DNA from: Luteibacter jiangsuensis
Lineage (GTDB): Bacteria; Pseudomonadota; Gammaproteobacteria; Xanthomonadales; Rhodanobacteraceae
Length of the DNA stretch: 64,000 nt
Direction of reading: 5' to 3'
NCBI RefSeq assembly: GCF_011742555.1
Contig: NZ_JAAQQR010000004.1
Location: 310,001 to 374,000 of the forward strand
The position numbers and the translations under genes are program-made. Positions within the stretch are counted from its first letter, which is position 1; the number at the start of each line of letters is the position of its first letter. A model generated the notes under the pieces. It saw only the letters and a list, made by a program, of their open reading frames with translations. It was not told the DNA's origin and did no database searches. Positions 52,724-61,157 of this stretch are shown here, piece after piece.

Positions 52724-54109
52724 ATGACCGTGTCGCCGCGATCGCCAGGAAGGCCTGTATCCCTTCGCCGGCAGTTGATCCTCAAGGGTCTGCTGCCCAC
52801 GACGGTCGCCGCGCTCGCCATGGCCGGCACCCTCGGCGTGCTGCACATACGCGCCGCGGATGCGGAGGTTCACGCCAAGGCGCGCATACAAGCCGCGCGC
52901 ATTGCCGCCGCGATGGCCGACGCAACGAACGACGACGCCGTTAGCGATGCGCTCAGCCGGGCGCTTCTCCGCACCGCGCCGACGCAACAGGCGATCCTGC
53001 ACCGCGACCTCGCCGGCGACATCGCGGTGGACAGCGGGCGGCGTCTTGCACCGGACAGCCAGATACATACATGGACGAGCACGGACGACGGCGAACTGGA
53101 AACGGTGAGCGATGCGTCCGCGCTACGCGAACGGCAGCTCGCGGGCTTCGTCATGACCCTCCTCCTCTGCGGCGGCATCGTGTGGCTTTTCGCCATCGCG
53201 CGACGGGGACTGGAACAGGACATCGTGGCACCCATGGAGAACGTGCGGGCACGGATCGACCGCTTCCTCCATCCGCGCGGCGCGCAGGTACCGGCGGACG
53301 ACGACGTACTGTCTGCGATCGACGCCTTGATCGACGAGCTGGTGGACCTGCGCACCCGGCACGATGCGGCCATGGCCGATGCGCTGCGCCAGCGCCTGCA
53401 GGACATCGCCAGGCACACGCGGTTCATCGAACAGGTGGGCGACCATTTCCGCCAGCCGCTCCAGGCACTGGCCCTTTTCGTCGCCGGCATGCAGCCCGGC
53501 GACGATCTACGCCAGCGCGCGGTGCTGGGCCAGATGCGCAGCAGCCTCACCCGTCTCAACGAGCTGCTCGACGGCCTGCTCGAGATGGCGAGGTTCGATG
53601 CAGGCGCGGTGGAACCCGCGCCGGTCGACGTCATCGCCTCCGATCTCTACGTCCGCGGTCGCGCCGCTATCGAAGCGGATGCCGCGCGGCTCGGCGTGGA
53701 CGTGCGCTGGCGCGGCGGACGCCTGCCGTTGCACGTCGACCCGGTATTGTTCGGCGAACTGCTGCACAAGCTGGTTTCCAGCGCGGTGCTCAGTACGCCG
53801 CACGGTCGCGTGCTGGTCGCCGTCCGACGTCGAGGTGGAGCTATCCGGCTGGAAGTGCGCGACAACGGCATGGGCCTCGACCCGGGCGCGCAGGCGCGCG
53901 TGTTCGAAGACTTCACCCGCTTGCCGGGACACCCCGGCTACGGGCTGGCCCTGGCCGTCGCGCGTCGCATTGTCGACACCATGAGTGGCCGCATCGGCGT
54001 GCGCTCCAGCCCGGGACGCGGAACCCTGTTCTGGGCGGAGTTCGATGGCGCGGCGGTGCTGCCCGCGGCGAGCCATCCGGCCGAGCTGCACTGGCATCCC
54101 GCCTGGTAG
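52724..54109 (+). CDS. Degenerate sensor histidine kinase (probable pseudokinase)
   Basis: The 461 residues show a membrane helix (22-42), a periplasmic loop, a second helix (143-158), then kinase domains related to the upstream hybrid kinase. The H-box reads VGDHFRQPLQALALF where its relative has ASHDLRQPLYALTLF: the acceptor His position is D240 and the next residue is H241. The N-box LLHKLVSSAVLS lacks both conserved Asn (H348 and S353). DNGMG (380-384) remains. There is no receiver domain. The ribosome site is weak. Autophosphorylation is doubtful; it may regulate the hybrid kinase. Confidence 0.8.
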   Translation: MTVSPRSPGRPVSLRRQLILKGLLPTTVAALAMAGTLGVLHIRAADAEVHAKARIQAARIAAAMADATNDDAVSDALSRALLRTAPTQQAILHRDLAGDIAVDSGRRLAPDSQIHTWTSTDDGELETVSDASALRERQLAGFVMTLLLCGGIVWLFAIARRGLEQDIVAPMENVRARIDRFLHPRGAQVPADDDVLSAIDALIDELVDLRTRHDAAMADALRQRLQDIARHTRFIEQVGDHFRQPLQALALFVAGMQPGDDLRQRAVLGQMRSSLTRLNELLDGLLEMARFDAGAVEPAPVDVIASDLYVRGRAAIEADAARLGVDVRWRGGRLPLHVDPVLFGELLHKLVSSAVLSTPHGRVLVAVRRRGGAIRLEVRDNGMGLDPGAQARVFEDFTRLPGHPGYGLALAVARRIVDTMSGRIGVRSSPGRGTLFWAEFDGAAVLPAASHPAELHWHPAW

Positions 54110-54193
54110 AGACGGCCACGGGGTCCCCTGTCACGCGCGCCTGGACCGGCGTATCGTTGCGGGCAGACGGAACCTGCCCCGAGGAAGACGGCC

Positions 54194-55138
54194 GTGGCGA
54201 GCATCAATTGGTCGGATACGGCGCCCATCGTGGCGTTCGCCGGCGTGTTTGCCGGCGCGATCGGGCTGCCCGTTCCCGCCATGCCCACGCTCATCGTGGT
54301 CGGCAGCACCCTCGTTGCAGCCCGGGATCCACTCCTCATCATCGGCACGTTCATCGCGGCGCTGGCGGGGGCCTTCCTGGGAGACGCCGCGTGGTTCCTC
54401 ACCGGCCGCCGCTTCGGATACCGCGTGCTGGACGGCCTCTGCCGCATCTCCCTGTCACCCGACACCTGTGTGCGGCGAGCGAGCGGCTTCTTCGAAAAGC
54501 GCGGGGTGAAGCTCCTCCTGGTTTCCCGCTTCATCCCTGGGTTGTCGCTGGTGGCCATTCCCATCGCCGGCGCCGGCGACACGCGCTTCTCGCGCTTCAC
54601 GCTCTACGACCTGCTCGGCGCGGCGCTCTGGATCGTCGTGGGGTTGTCGGCCGGCATGCTGTTCTACCGGCAGATCGACGCAGTGCTGTCCCTGCTGCGA
54701 CAGTTCGGCATCGGCATGTTCGCCGTGGCCGCGATCGGACTCGCGCTGTGGATCGCCTTCCGCTATGCACGACGCGCGCTGCTGCTCGCGCGGCTGCGCA
54801 AGAGCCGGATCTCCGTGGACGAGCTGGCTCGCCTGCTCGCGAACGAACCCGGCGCGCTCATCGTCGACGTTCGCTCGGCGATCAGCCGCCGCGACGACCC
54901 GTACGTGATTCCCGGCTCCCGGCTTTTCGACCTCGCCACCGCGGACCAGGAACTGGCCACGCTGCCCCGGCACAGCGCCCTGGTGATCTACTGCTCGTGC
55001 CCGAACGAGGTGTCGGCCGCCAAGGTGGCGGAACGCCTGAGCAAGTTGGGGTTCTCGAACGTCCGCCCTCTCACCGGCGGCCTCGGCGCCTGGCGCGAGG
55101 CGGGTGGCGACGTGGAGGCGATTGCCCTCACCACCTGA
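54194..55138 (+). CDS. DedA/VTT membrane protein fused to a rhodanese domain
   Basis: The protein has 314 residues and starts at a GTG after GAAGACGGCC. The N-terminal DedA-type domain (about 10-200) includes GAIGLPVPAMPTLIVVGS, GDAAWFLTGRRFGYRVL and SRFIPGLSLVAIPIAGAG, the re-entrant-loop arginine-proline motif. After a basic linker, a rhodanese domain (about 205-310) carries C267 in IYCSCPNEVSAAKVA. DedA proteins are lipid or undecaprenyl-phosphate flippase-like; the rhodanese adds a possible sulfur or redox function. It stands between the signalling cluster and tRNA-Lys. Confidence 0.87.
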   Translation: MASINWSDTAPIVAFAGVFAGAIGLPVPAMPTLIVVGSTLVAARDPLLIIGTFIAALAGAFLGDAAWFLTGRRFGYRVLDGLCRISLSPDTCVRRASGFFEKRGVKLLLVSRFIPGLSLVAIPIAGAGDTRFSRFTLYDLLGAALWIVVGLSAGMLFYRQIDAVLSLLRQFGIGMFAVAAIGLALWIAFRYARRALLLARLRKSRISVDELARLLANEPGALIVDVRSAISRRDDPYVIPGSRLFDLATADQELATLPRHSALVIYCSCPNEVSAAKVAERLSKLGFSNVRPLTGGLGAWREAGGDVEAIALTT

Positions 55139-55156
55139 ACCGGACGCCTTTTCGGG

Positions 55157-55185
55157 TTGTGCCGCCCGCCGCGGCCTCGTAAACT
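55157..55185 (+). promoter_or_regulatory. Candidate promoter of tRNA-Lys
   Basis: TTGTGC (55157-55162) and TAAACT (55180-55185) are 17 bases apart and end 17 bases before the tRNA. The GC-rich stretch that follows would suit a growth-rate-controlled stable RNA promoter. Confidence 0.6.
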
Positions 55186-55202
55186 TGCCGGTTCTCGCGC
55201 TT

Positions 55203-55278
55203 GGGTCGTTAGCTCAGTCGGTAGAGCAGCGGACTTTTAATCCGTAGGTCGACGGTTCGAATCCGTCACGACCCACCA
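55203..55278 (+). tRNA. tRNA-Lys (anticodon TTT)
   Basis: The 76-base sequence folds as a cloverleaf. The acceptor arms GGGTCGT and ACGACCC are followed by A and an encoded CCA (55276-55278). The D-loop has AGCTCAGTCGGTAGAGC, the anticodon loop CTTTTAA with anticodon TTT, and the T-loop GTTCGAATCC. It closely resembles E. coli tRNA-Lys. It sits at the edge of a small accessory island. Confidence 0.98.
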
Positions 55279-55287
55279 TTGCGTCCC

Positions 55288-56808
55288 TCACAGGCGCACC
55301 CGCAAAACGCGCGAGAATCGCCAGGGGTCCTCCCTTTTCTGCTTCGATGCCACGGCGTAGGTCACAAGGATGTCGCGGCCGCGATTCGCTGCCAGCCACG
55401 CATCCGGAATGCGGAACGCGATGGCATCCTTCGAAACGACGTCCTGCCGGGGCAGATCGAGCGTAGTCGCGCCCTGCAGGCGCACATTCGCGTGGTATTC
55501 GGTGTTCATGGCCGGAAAGCGCACCAGTACCTGCGTATGGTCATCGCTCAGCGTCGGGGCCGGAAGCTCGAGCGGCTGCGCTTCCACCTCCACGATGGCC
55601 GTTCGGGAGACCTGTACCTGACCATTGCCCTGCCTGATCGAGAAAGCCACGCGAGCGCTGCTGCCGATGGTATCGATCGCCTCTGTCCGGGGAATGCGCA
55701 GCGACATCGGGGCAACTTCCGTGACAGTCTCGGGTGGCGTTACGTACGTGATCGACGGCCCCGCCCAGGACACGCTGACTGTCTGCCCCACCGCCATGCC
55801 CTTGTACACGGGCACCTCGACGGTCACATAGTCCGCCCGGTAAAAGTCGGTCAGGAGCAATTTGCTCCCACCCTCGCCTGAGGCCTCGCGGACCATCGGC
55901 ACCTGCTCGGGAACCGGCACTTCGCTGCCCAACGCCTGGTCCTGCGCGCGATACGCGAACACGGCATCGGCCTCCGGCGACGGAGGCAACGCGATCCTGA
56001 CGATCGGCAAGCGCATGCCCGTCTCCGCGTAATAGTCGCGCTGGTCGTGCTGCGCGGCCGCCAGCCCGGTACCGCTGTAGAAGAACGCTTCGATAGGCAG
56101 GTCGGCAGGTATGCCGGGCTTCCACGTTTCGATCCGCAATTCGTTCTCCGGATTGGCGCCATGAAACGAAGGGGCATACTTCATCGCCTTGAGACTTTCG
56201 AGGAAGGCGTTCGCGCTGTCCTCCGCCGTCAGGTCGAAACCGCACTGGGTGAACTTGCCGTTGGCACCGGCTATCCGGGTGAACGACGAGCGCCAGCCCT
56301 CGGCCTTCGTGATTCCCTGCTGCTGACAGGGTGCGCTCTTGACCGGATAGGTGTCGTAGGCACCGCACCCATGCCCGTCGCGCCGATAGGTGGACGCATC
56401 CACCGGAAACGAACAGAGCACCGCCGGATGCACCTTGCCTGGCGAGGATAGATAGGGCGCGAAAATGAAGCCGTTTTGATAACCGAGCGCAAACGCGTTG
56501 AACTCGGCGTCCTTTCTCAGGAAGGAAAACGAAACCGCGCCGGTTTCCACGGCGCTCGGACTCGGATCCCACGAATGATAGGCGGATGACGCCTTGGTGC
56601 CGCGAAGAAGGATGCCCGAACAGAGGAAGGCCGGAAGCGCCGGTCCGCCGCAATCCGGTCGCGTGTCCACGTAGCGGGCTCGCAGGATCTGCTCGATGCG
56701 CTCCGGGCTTGCCTCCCCAGCGACATCCTGCGACTCGTGCGCGGCACTTGTCGCCAAGAAGGTGACGGCCGCCACGACCGCACCGAATTTCCGGAGCCAT
56801 CCATCCAT
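55288..56808 (-). CDS. Unknown exported protein of a tRNA-Lys-linked island
   Basis: The 506-residue product has a signal peptide (FGAVVAAVTFLATSAA, about 8-23) and then a large domain that I do not recognise. Cys residues are spaced through the N-terminal half (PDCGG, AFLCSG, LCSF, HGCGAY, APCQQ, QCGF), suggesting disulfides outside the cytoplasm. The C-terminal part is beta-rich and repetitive in style. The ATG at 56808 is chosen to retain the signal peptide. A perfect four-copy 7-base repeat lies 13-40 bases upstream. The gene diverges from an orphan Rhs-core protein. Confidence 0.7.
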   Translation of the reverse strand: MDGWLRKFGAVVAAVTFLATSAAHESQDVAGEASPERIEQILRARYVDTRPDCGGPALPAFLCSGILLRGTKASSAYHSWDPSPSAVETGAVSFSFLRKDAEFNAFALGYQNGFIFAPYLSSPGKVHPAVLCSFPVDASTYRRDGHGCGAYDTYPVKSAPCQQQGITKAEGWRSSFTRIAGANGKFTQCGFDLTAEDSANAFLESLKAMKYAPSFHGANPENELRIETWKPGIPADLPIEAFFYSGTGLAAAQHDQRDYYAETGMRLPIVRIALPPSPEADAVFAYRAQDQALGSEVPVPEQVPMVREASGEGGSKLLLTDFYRADYVTVEVPVYKGMAVGQTVSVSWAGPSITYVTPPETVTEVAPMSLRIPRTEAIDTIGSSARVAFSIRQGNGQVQVSRTAIVEVEAQPLELPAPTLSDDHTQVLVRFPAMNTEYHANVRLQGATTLDLPRQDVVSKDAIAFRIPDAWLAANRGRDILVTYAVASKQKREDPWRFSRVLRVRL

Positions 56809-56820
56809 GGCCTTCGTCCG

Positions 56821-56848
56821 CTTCCTGCTTCCTGCTTCCTGCTTCCTG
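56821..56848 (-). repeat. Four-copy heptanucleotide tandem repeat before a start codon
   Basis: Four perfect copies of CTTCCTG (CAGGAAG on the coding strand) span 28 bases and end 13 bases upstream of the exported protein's ATG. The unit contains GGAAG, which resembles a ribosome-binding site. Each slip would shift the upstream region by seven bases. Confidence 0.9.
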
Positions 56849-57086
56849 ACGCGACTTTCTGCCGGCAGCGTGCGCGGCGCAATAGGCCGGACGCTGTAAG
56901 GATCCAAAGCCCTTATTCGGCATTGCCGCGCCGACGGCCCTGGCGGGAATGCCGTGCGTGCGCAGACCGCTCCGTCGGCGCGACGGCAGTCCCGCATTGT
57001 CGCCGAAGAGGCATATCGATCGTTCGTGCGGTGGCCTGGTTGAGACGTATATTGATGGCCTCTGCAAAGGATGGCGGCGGACGATC

Positions 57087-58124
57087 ATGGAGACGATCTA
57101 CAGCGCGTACGGTGGCACGCATGGGCAAGCTGGCCACGCCCGTTCAAGGTATACCGGCGAGCGCATCGAAACGGATCAGGGCTGGTACCTGTTCGGCAGG
57201 CGCCCCTACGATCCCGTTCTGCAGCGATTTCTCGCTCCGGACGCGTTGAGTCCCTTCGATGCCGGCGGCGTCAATCGCTACGCCTATTGCGGTGGCGACC
57301 CGATCAATCGGATCGATCCGTCCGGACATGTGTGGGAAAACCCGTGGAGTAAATTGCGCGACCCCCTGCTCGCCGTCGCCGATTCCGTCCTGGCGACCAC
57401 CACTCGGACCGGCACGTCGGCTACGCCCGTCATAACAGCCCATACCGCCGCAGCTTCCATGGACGTGGCGAGGGTTTCGTCCGGCATCCCTTCTGGCTCC
57501 CTGGCCGCTCCCGCGGTTCCCGGCAACGTGGTGTTCGGGCAGCTCGCGCCCGGTCCGGGCACTTCTCTGGCACGGGGAAACGAGCCTCCTCCCGCGAAGC
57601 GGCCCAGGACGGACGAACTCTTGCCCGCCAGTGGAGTGCTTCGCGACATGGAACGTCCCCGAATCACCGACAGGGTCGGAAGGTGGACCAAATACGCACT
57701 CACCGCGAACACGGGTGCGAGGTCCATCTGGGTAACCGACACAGCCTTGGACGAGACAGGCGCTACGAACCTGGTGCGGAACTTGGCAAGCTCGCCGCGG
57801 CGGCCGAACAACAGGATCAGGAATCTCTGGCTATACACCGGTTACGAGGGTGTGCGCAGCGGGCGAAACTGGGACCCTGATTTACGCACGCCAAGAGCTG
57901 CCAGCTCGGGGTATGCCGAACTCGCGCGAAGGTTCGAGGTTTCCGCTGGGGAATCGGTTGGCATCAACGTTCAGATCGTCGATATGCAATTTACCCATCA
58001 GGATATGATGACCCAGAAGCTGAAACGCGCAGGTGTTCACGTCGTCGGCATCAGTTACGGTCTGATGGACCCTGCGGTCAGGAAGGCTTTGAATCTCGAC
58101 GTCGACTCGGTATCGACGTCGTGA
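57087..58124 (+). CDS. Orphan Rhs repeat-associated core protein with a variable C-terminus
   Basis: The 345-residue protein contains the Rhs-associated core (about 21-86): RYTGERIETDQGWYLFGRRP, YDPVLQRFLAPDAL, NRYAYCGGDPINRIDPSGH. Only this end of a full Rhs protein is present, with none of the usual long YD-repeat barrel. The roughly 255 residues after it, including DMMTQKLKRAGVHVVGIS, match no toxin I recognise. ATG at 57087; the ribosome site is weak. No immunity gene is evident immediately downstream; the next gene is queC on the other strand. It may be a displaced Rhs tip or a stand-alone effector. Confidence 0.75.
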   Translation: METIYSAYGGTHGQAGHARSRYTGERIETDQGWYLFGRRPYDPVLQRFLAPDALSPFDAGGVNRYAYCGGDPINRIDPSGHVWENPWSKLRDPLLAVADSVLATTTRTGTSATPVITAHTAAASMDVARVSSGIPSGSLAAPAVPGNVVFGQLAPGPGTSLARGNEPPPAKRPRTDELLPASGVLRDMERPRITDRVGRWTKYALTANTGARSIWVTDTALDETGATNLVRNLASSPRRPNNRIRNLWLYTGYEGVRSGRNWDPDLRTPRAASSGYAELARRFEVSAGESVGINVQIVDMQFTHQDMMTQKLKRAGVHVVGISYGLMDPAVRKALNLDVDSVSTS

Positions 58125-58142
58125 CCGGAGCCGATCCCACGA

Positions 58143-58826
58143 TCAAGCGTAACGTGTCGGATCCGTCACGCCTGCCTTCGCAAAACCCTCGGCACGCAGG
58201 CGACAGGCATCGCAATGACCGCACGCGCGGCCTTCGGCGTCGGCCTGGTAGCAGCTGACCGTCGCCGCGAAATCCACACCGAGGCGCATGCCTTCGCGCA
58301 CGATGTCGCCCTTGCCCATCTGCATCAGGGGCGCATGGATACGGATGCCCGCGCCTTCCACGCCGGCCTTGGTAGCGACATTGGCGAGCGACTGGAAGGC
58401 CTCGATGAAGGCGGGACGGCAGTCCGGGTAGCCCGAGTAGTCCACGGCGTTGACGCCGCAGAAGATGTCGTTGGAGCCGAGCACTTCCGCCCAACCAAGC
58501 GCGATCGACAACATGATGGTGTTGCGCGCCGGCACGTACGTGACGGGAATGCCTTCGCCGCCGTCTTCCGGCACATCGATGTCGGCCGTGAGGGCCGAGC
58601 CGCCGATGCTGCGCAGGTCGACGTGCACGGTCTTGTGCACCACGGCGCCGAGCATGGTCGCCACGCGCTCGGAGGCTTCCAGCTCGGAACTATGCCGCTG
58701 CCCGTAGGCGACGCTGAGCGCGTAGACCTCGAAGCCTTGTTCGCGCGCCATGGCTATGGTGACGGCGGAATCCATGCCACCCGACACGAGGATGACGGCC
58801 TTGCGGGAAGCGTTCGGTACGTTCAT
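58143..58826 (-). CDS. queC: 7-cyano-7-deazaguanine synthase
   Basis: QueC makes preQ0 from 7-carboxy-7-deazaguanine in queuosine synthesis. The 227 residues show the PP-loop SGGMDS (about 15-20), and a C-terminal zinc site of four cysteines ([16 protein letters not shown]). ATG at 58826. It follows queE in the same direction after 16 bases and ends 18 bases from the Rhs-core gene. The final codons contain ATCCGTCACG (reversed) shared with the tRNA-Lys end. Confidence 0.95.
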   Translation of the reverse strand: MNVPNASRKAVILVSGGMDSAVTIAMAREQGFEVYALSVAYGQRHSSELEASERVATMLGAVVHKTVHVDLRSIGGSALTADIDVPEDGGEGIPVTYVPARNTIMLSIALGWAEVLGSNDIFCGVNAVDYSGYPDCRPAFIEAFQSLANVATKAGVEGAGIRIHAPLMQMGKGDIVREGMRLGVDFAATVSCYQADAEGRACGHCDACRLRAEGFAKAGVTDPTRYA

Positions 58827-58842
58827 GCGTATTACCTTGGAA

Positions 58843-59535
58843 TCAATGGCCGGCCGCGTCGTTCCACAGCAGCTTGTGCAGTTGGAGCTGGAAGCGCACG
58901 GGAAGGCGCTCGGCGAGGATCCATTCGGCCAGTTCGCGCGGCTCGACCCTGGACCACACGGGGGAAAACAGCACCATCGCCTTGCCGTCGAGCGCATGCT
59001 CGCGCACGACGTCGCGCGACCACTCGAAGTCTGCGCGGCTGGCGATCACGAACTTCACCTGGTCGTGCGGCAGCAGATGGTCGAGATTGCTCCACAGGTT
59101 GCGGCCGCTTTCACCGGAATCCGGCGCCTTCAGGTCCATGACCTTGCGCACGCGAGGATCGACCTGGGAAACATCCAGTGCGCCGGAGGTTTCAAGCGAC
59201 ACCTCGTAACCCGCGTCGCAAAGCCTCCGCAGAAGGATGAGACAGCGCTTCTGGGCCAGGGGCTCGCCGCCGGTGACGCATACATGGCGTGCACCGTGGC
59301 TGGCGACTTCCGCGAGGATCGCGTCGATGTCGTGCCATTGGCCGCCATGGAAGGAATACTCCGTGTCGCACCACACGCAACGCAGGGGGCAACCGGTCAG
59401 GCGAACGAAAACCGTGGGCCAGCCAATGGCATCGGCCTCGCCCTGCACGGAGTGGAAGATCTCGGTGATGCGCAGCCGCTCCCGGACGGGCGGGGCCGGC
59501 GAGACGTCCGCCGGCGTTGCGGTGCTGCCGTTCAT
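58843..59535 (-). CDS. queE: 7-carboxy-7-deazaguanine synthase
   Basis: This 230-residue radical SAM enzyme converts carboxy-tetrahydropterin to CDG. The iron-sulfur motif is C49-P-L-R-C53-V-W-C56 in the CxxxCxxC form, followed by [29 protein letters not shown] is the typical N-terminal region. It begins four bases after cpoB and ends 16 bases before queC, so it appears to be in the pal-cpoB run. Confidence 0.95.
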   Translation of the reverse strand: MNGSTATPADVSPAPPVRERLRITEIFHSVQGEADAIGWPTVFVRLTGCPLRCVWCDTEYSFHGGQWHDIDAILAEVASHGARHVCVTGGEPLAQKRCLILLRRLCDAGYEVSLETSGALDVSQVDPRVRKVMDLKAPDSGESGRNLWSNLDHLLPHDQVKFVIASRADFEWSRDVVREHALDGKAMVLFSPVWSRVEPRELAEWILAERLPVRFQLQLHKLLWNDAAGH

Positions 59536-59539
59536 GGGA

Positions 59540-60400
59540 TCAGTTGGCCGTCTGGCGCTGCAGGCGGCGCAGGCGTTCCTGTGCGAGGCCAGCGGCCTTC
59601 GTGCCCGGATACTTGGCGGCCACCTGCTTGAGCGTGGCGACGGCGGCGTCCTGCTGCTTCAGCTCGATCTGGCAGTAGCCGACCTTGAGCAGACCGTCGG
59701 ACACCTTGTCGCTCTGCGGATACTGCTTCACGAGACGCTGGAAGGCCTCGATGGCCACCGGGTAGTTCATGGTGACGTAGTACGACTCGCCCAGCCAGTA
59801 ATAGGCGTTCGGCGCCAGCGGGCTGTCGGGGTACTTGACGAGGAAGTCGCGGAAGCCGCGCGAAGCACTGACGTAGTCGCCGGCACGCAGCGATTTGAAC
59901 GCGGCGTCGTAGGCAGCCTGCTGGTCGGCATCGGCATGGGCCGGCGCTGCGCCGGCAGCCGCCTGGGCCGGGGCCGCCGCGCCTGCGGATGCGGGTTGCA
60001 CGGCCGCGGGAGCGGCCGAAGAAGCGGAGGGGCCCGGTGCGGTGGCCGGGGCCGCAGGCGACTGGCCCTGCGACGCCCCACCCTTCTCGATACGGCCCAG
60101 CCGCGAATCGAGGTCCGCGTACTGTGCCTTCTGGGAATCCTGAAGTTGCTGGTTCTGGTGCTGAAGTTCCTCGATCTGACCCTGCAGCTGTGCCAGCTGC
60201 TGCTGCAGATCGTTGACCTGGTTCACCAGCGAGGTGGTGCCGGCCTGCTGCTGCGACTGCTGCTCCAGCCGCGACACACGGTCGGCGAGGCTGAGGCGGG
60301 TGTCCTGGGCGGCGGCAGGCAACGCAAAAAGCGTGGCGGACGCAATCGCGCCCGCCACGCCAAGCCTGGCCGTGATGCTGGTAGCCAGAGTCTTCTTCAT
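59540..60400 (-). CDS. cpoB: Tol-Pal system periplasmic protein CpoB (YbgF)
   Basis: CpoB links peptidoglycan synthesis and outer-membrane constriction during division. The 286 residues include a signal peptide (GVAGAIASATLFALPAAAQ), an N-terminal trimerising coiled coil (about 40-100; Gln-rich heptads), an Ala/Pro linker and C-terminal TPR repeats (AYDAAFKSLRAGDYVSA, YYVTMNYPVAIEAFQRL). It lies three bases after pal and four before queE, a standard Tol-Pal neighbourhood. Confidence 0.94.
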   Translation of the reverse strand: MKKTLATSITARLGVAGAIASATLFALPAAAQDTRLSLADRVSRLEQQSQQQAGTTSLVNQVNDLQQQLAQLQGQIEELQHQNQQLQDSQKAQYADLDSRLGRIEKGGASQGQSPAAPATAPGPSASSAAPAAVQPASAGAAAPAQAAAGAAPAHADADQQAAYDAAFKSLRAGDYVSASRGFRDFLVKYPDSPLAPNAYYWLGESYYVTMNYPVAIEAFQRLVKQYPQSDKVSDGLLKVGYCQIELKQQDAAVATLKQVAAKYPGTKAAGLAQERLRRLQRQTAN

Positions 60401-60403
60401 TAC

Positions 60404-60913
60404 TTACTTCGCGGTGTACACGATCTCGACGCGACGGTTCTTGGCCCAGCAGTCTTCGTTGTGCTCACGGCAGGTCGGCTTCTCCTTGCCGTAGCTGGTC
60501 ACGTTGATCTGGCCAGCCGAACCGCCAGCGGCCTGAAGGGCGCTGGAGACGGCGTTGCCACGGCGCTCGCCGAGGCCCAGGTTGTACTCGCGGGTGCCGC
60601 GCTCGTCGGTGTTACCCTCGAGGGTCATGGCCGACTGCGGACGGTCCTGCAGGTACTTGGCGTGGCAAGCGATGATCTGCTGGAACTCCGGCTTGACGTC
60701 GTTCTTGTCGAAGTCGAAGTACACGACGCGCTGACGCAGGCAAGCGTCGGTGTCGAGATCGGACGGCTGGTACTTGCCGTCGCTGGTCGGGGCCTGGGTC
60801 TGAGCGACCGGCTGCTGTTCCGGCAGGGGAGCCGGCTTGGTGTTCTTCTTCGAGCACGCGGCGGCGCCAACGCAGAGCAGGGCAGCCAGGGTGACGGTAA
60901 CGGTCTTATTCAT
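60404..60913 (-). CDS. pal: Peptidoglycan-associated lipoprotein Pal
   Basis: The 169-residue lipoprotein has a signal peptide ending in GAAAC with lipidated C20. Its OmpA-like domain binds peptidoglycan (VYFDFDKNDVKPEF, TLEGNTDERGTREYNLGLGERRG, NRRVEIVY). Pal joins the outer membrane to the cell wall and to TolB. ATG at 60913; the upstream frame is open but lacks a signal. It is separated from tolB by 244 bases without a gene, unlike the tight spacing elsewhere in the cluster. Confidence 0.95.
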   Translation of the reverse strand: MNKTVTVTLAALLCVGAAACSKKNTKPAPLPEQQPVAQTQAPTSDGKYQPSDLDTDACLRQRVVYFDFDKNDVKPEFQQIIACHAKYLQDRPQSAMTLEGNTDERGTREYNLGLGERRGNAVSSALQAAGGSAGQINVTSYGKEKPTCREHNEDCWAKNRRVEIVYTAK

Positions 60914-61157
60914 GGGACGTTCCTTCAACAGTTGAGTTCCGACAGTCGGTTTTCGGTTTCGGGACAGGCACCGCCGGTTGTCCGGCTGTTTTTCTACTTA
61001 CATCTACGCCGACGGGGCGCTGTCCCGCACCCGGCGTCTTCGCTCCGACGGTTGCCCTTGGGCGCCCGCCGGAAAACCTTTGGACCGCGGAAAAGGCGCG
61101 GCCACGCCGCGCCCTTCCCTGGACGTTGCCGATGTCGCCGCCCGGCAGGGCGCGCCA
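60914..61157 (-). other. Intergenic region between tolB and pal
   Basis: These 244 bases hold no supportable gene. The region is GC-rich and contains a T-rich stretch (GTTTTTCTAC near 60988) on the plus strand. A pal-specific promoter could lie here, but I cannot identify hexamers with confidence. Confidence 0.5.
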
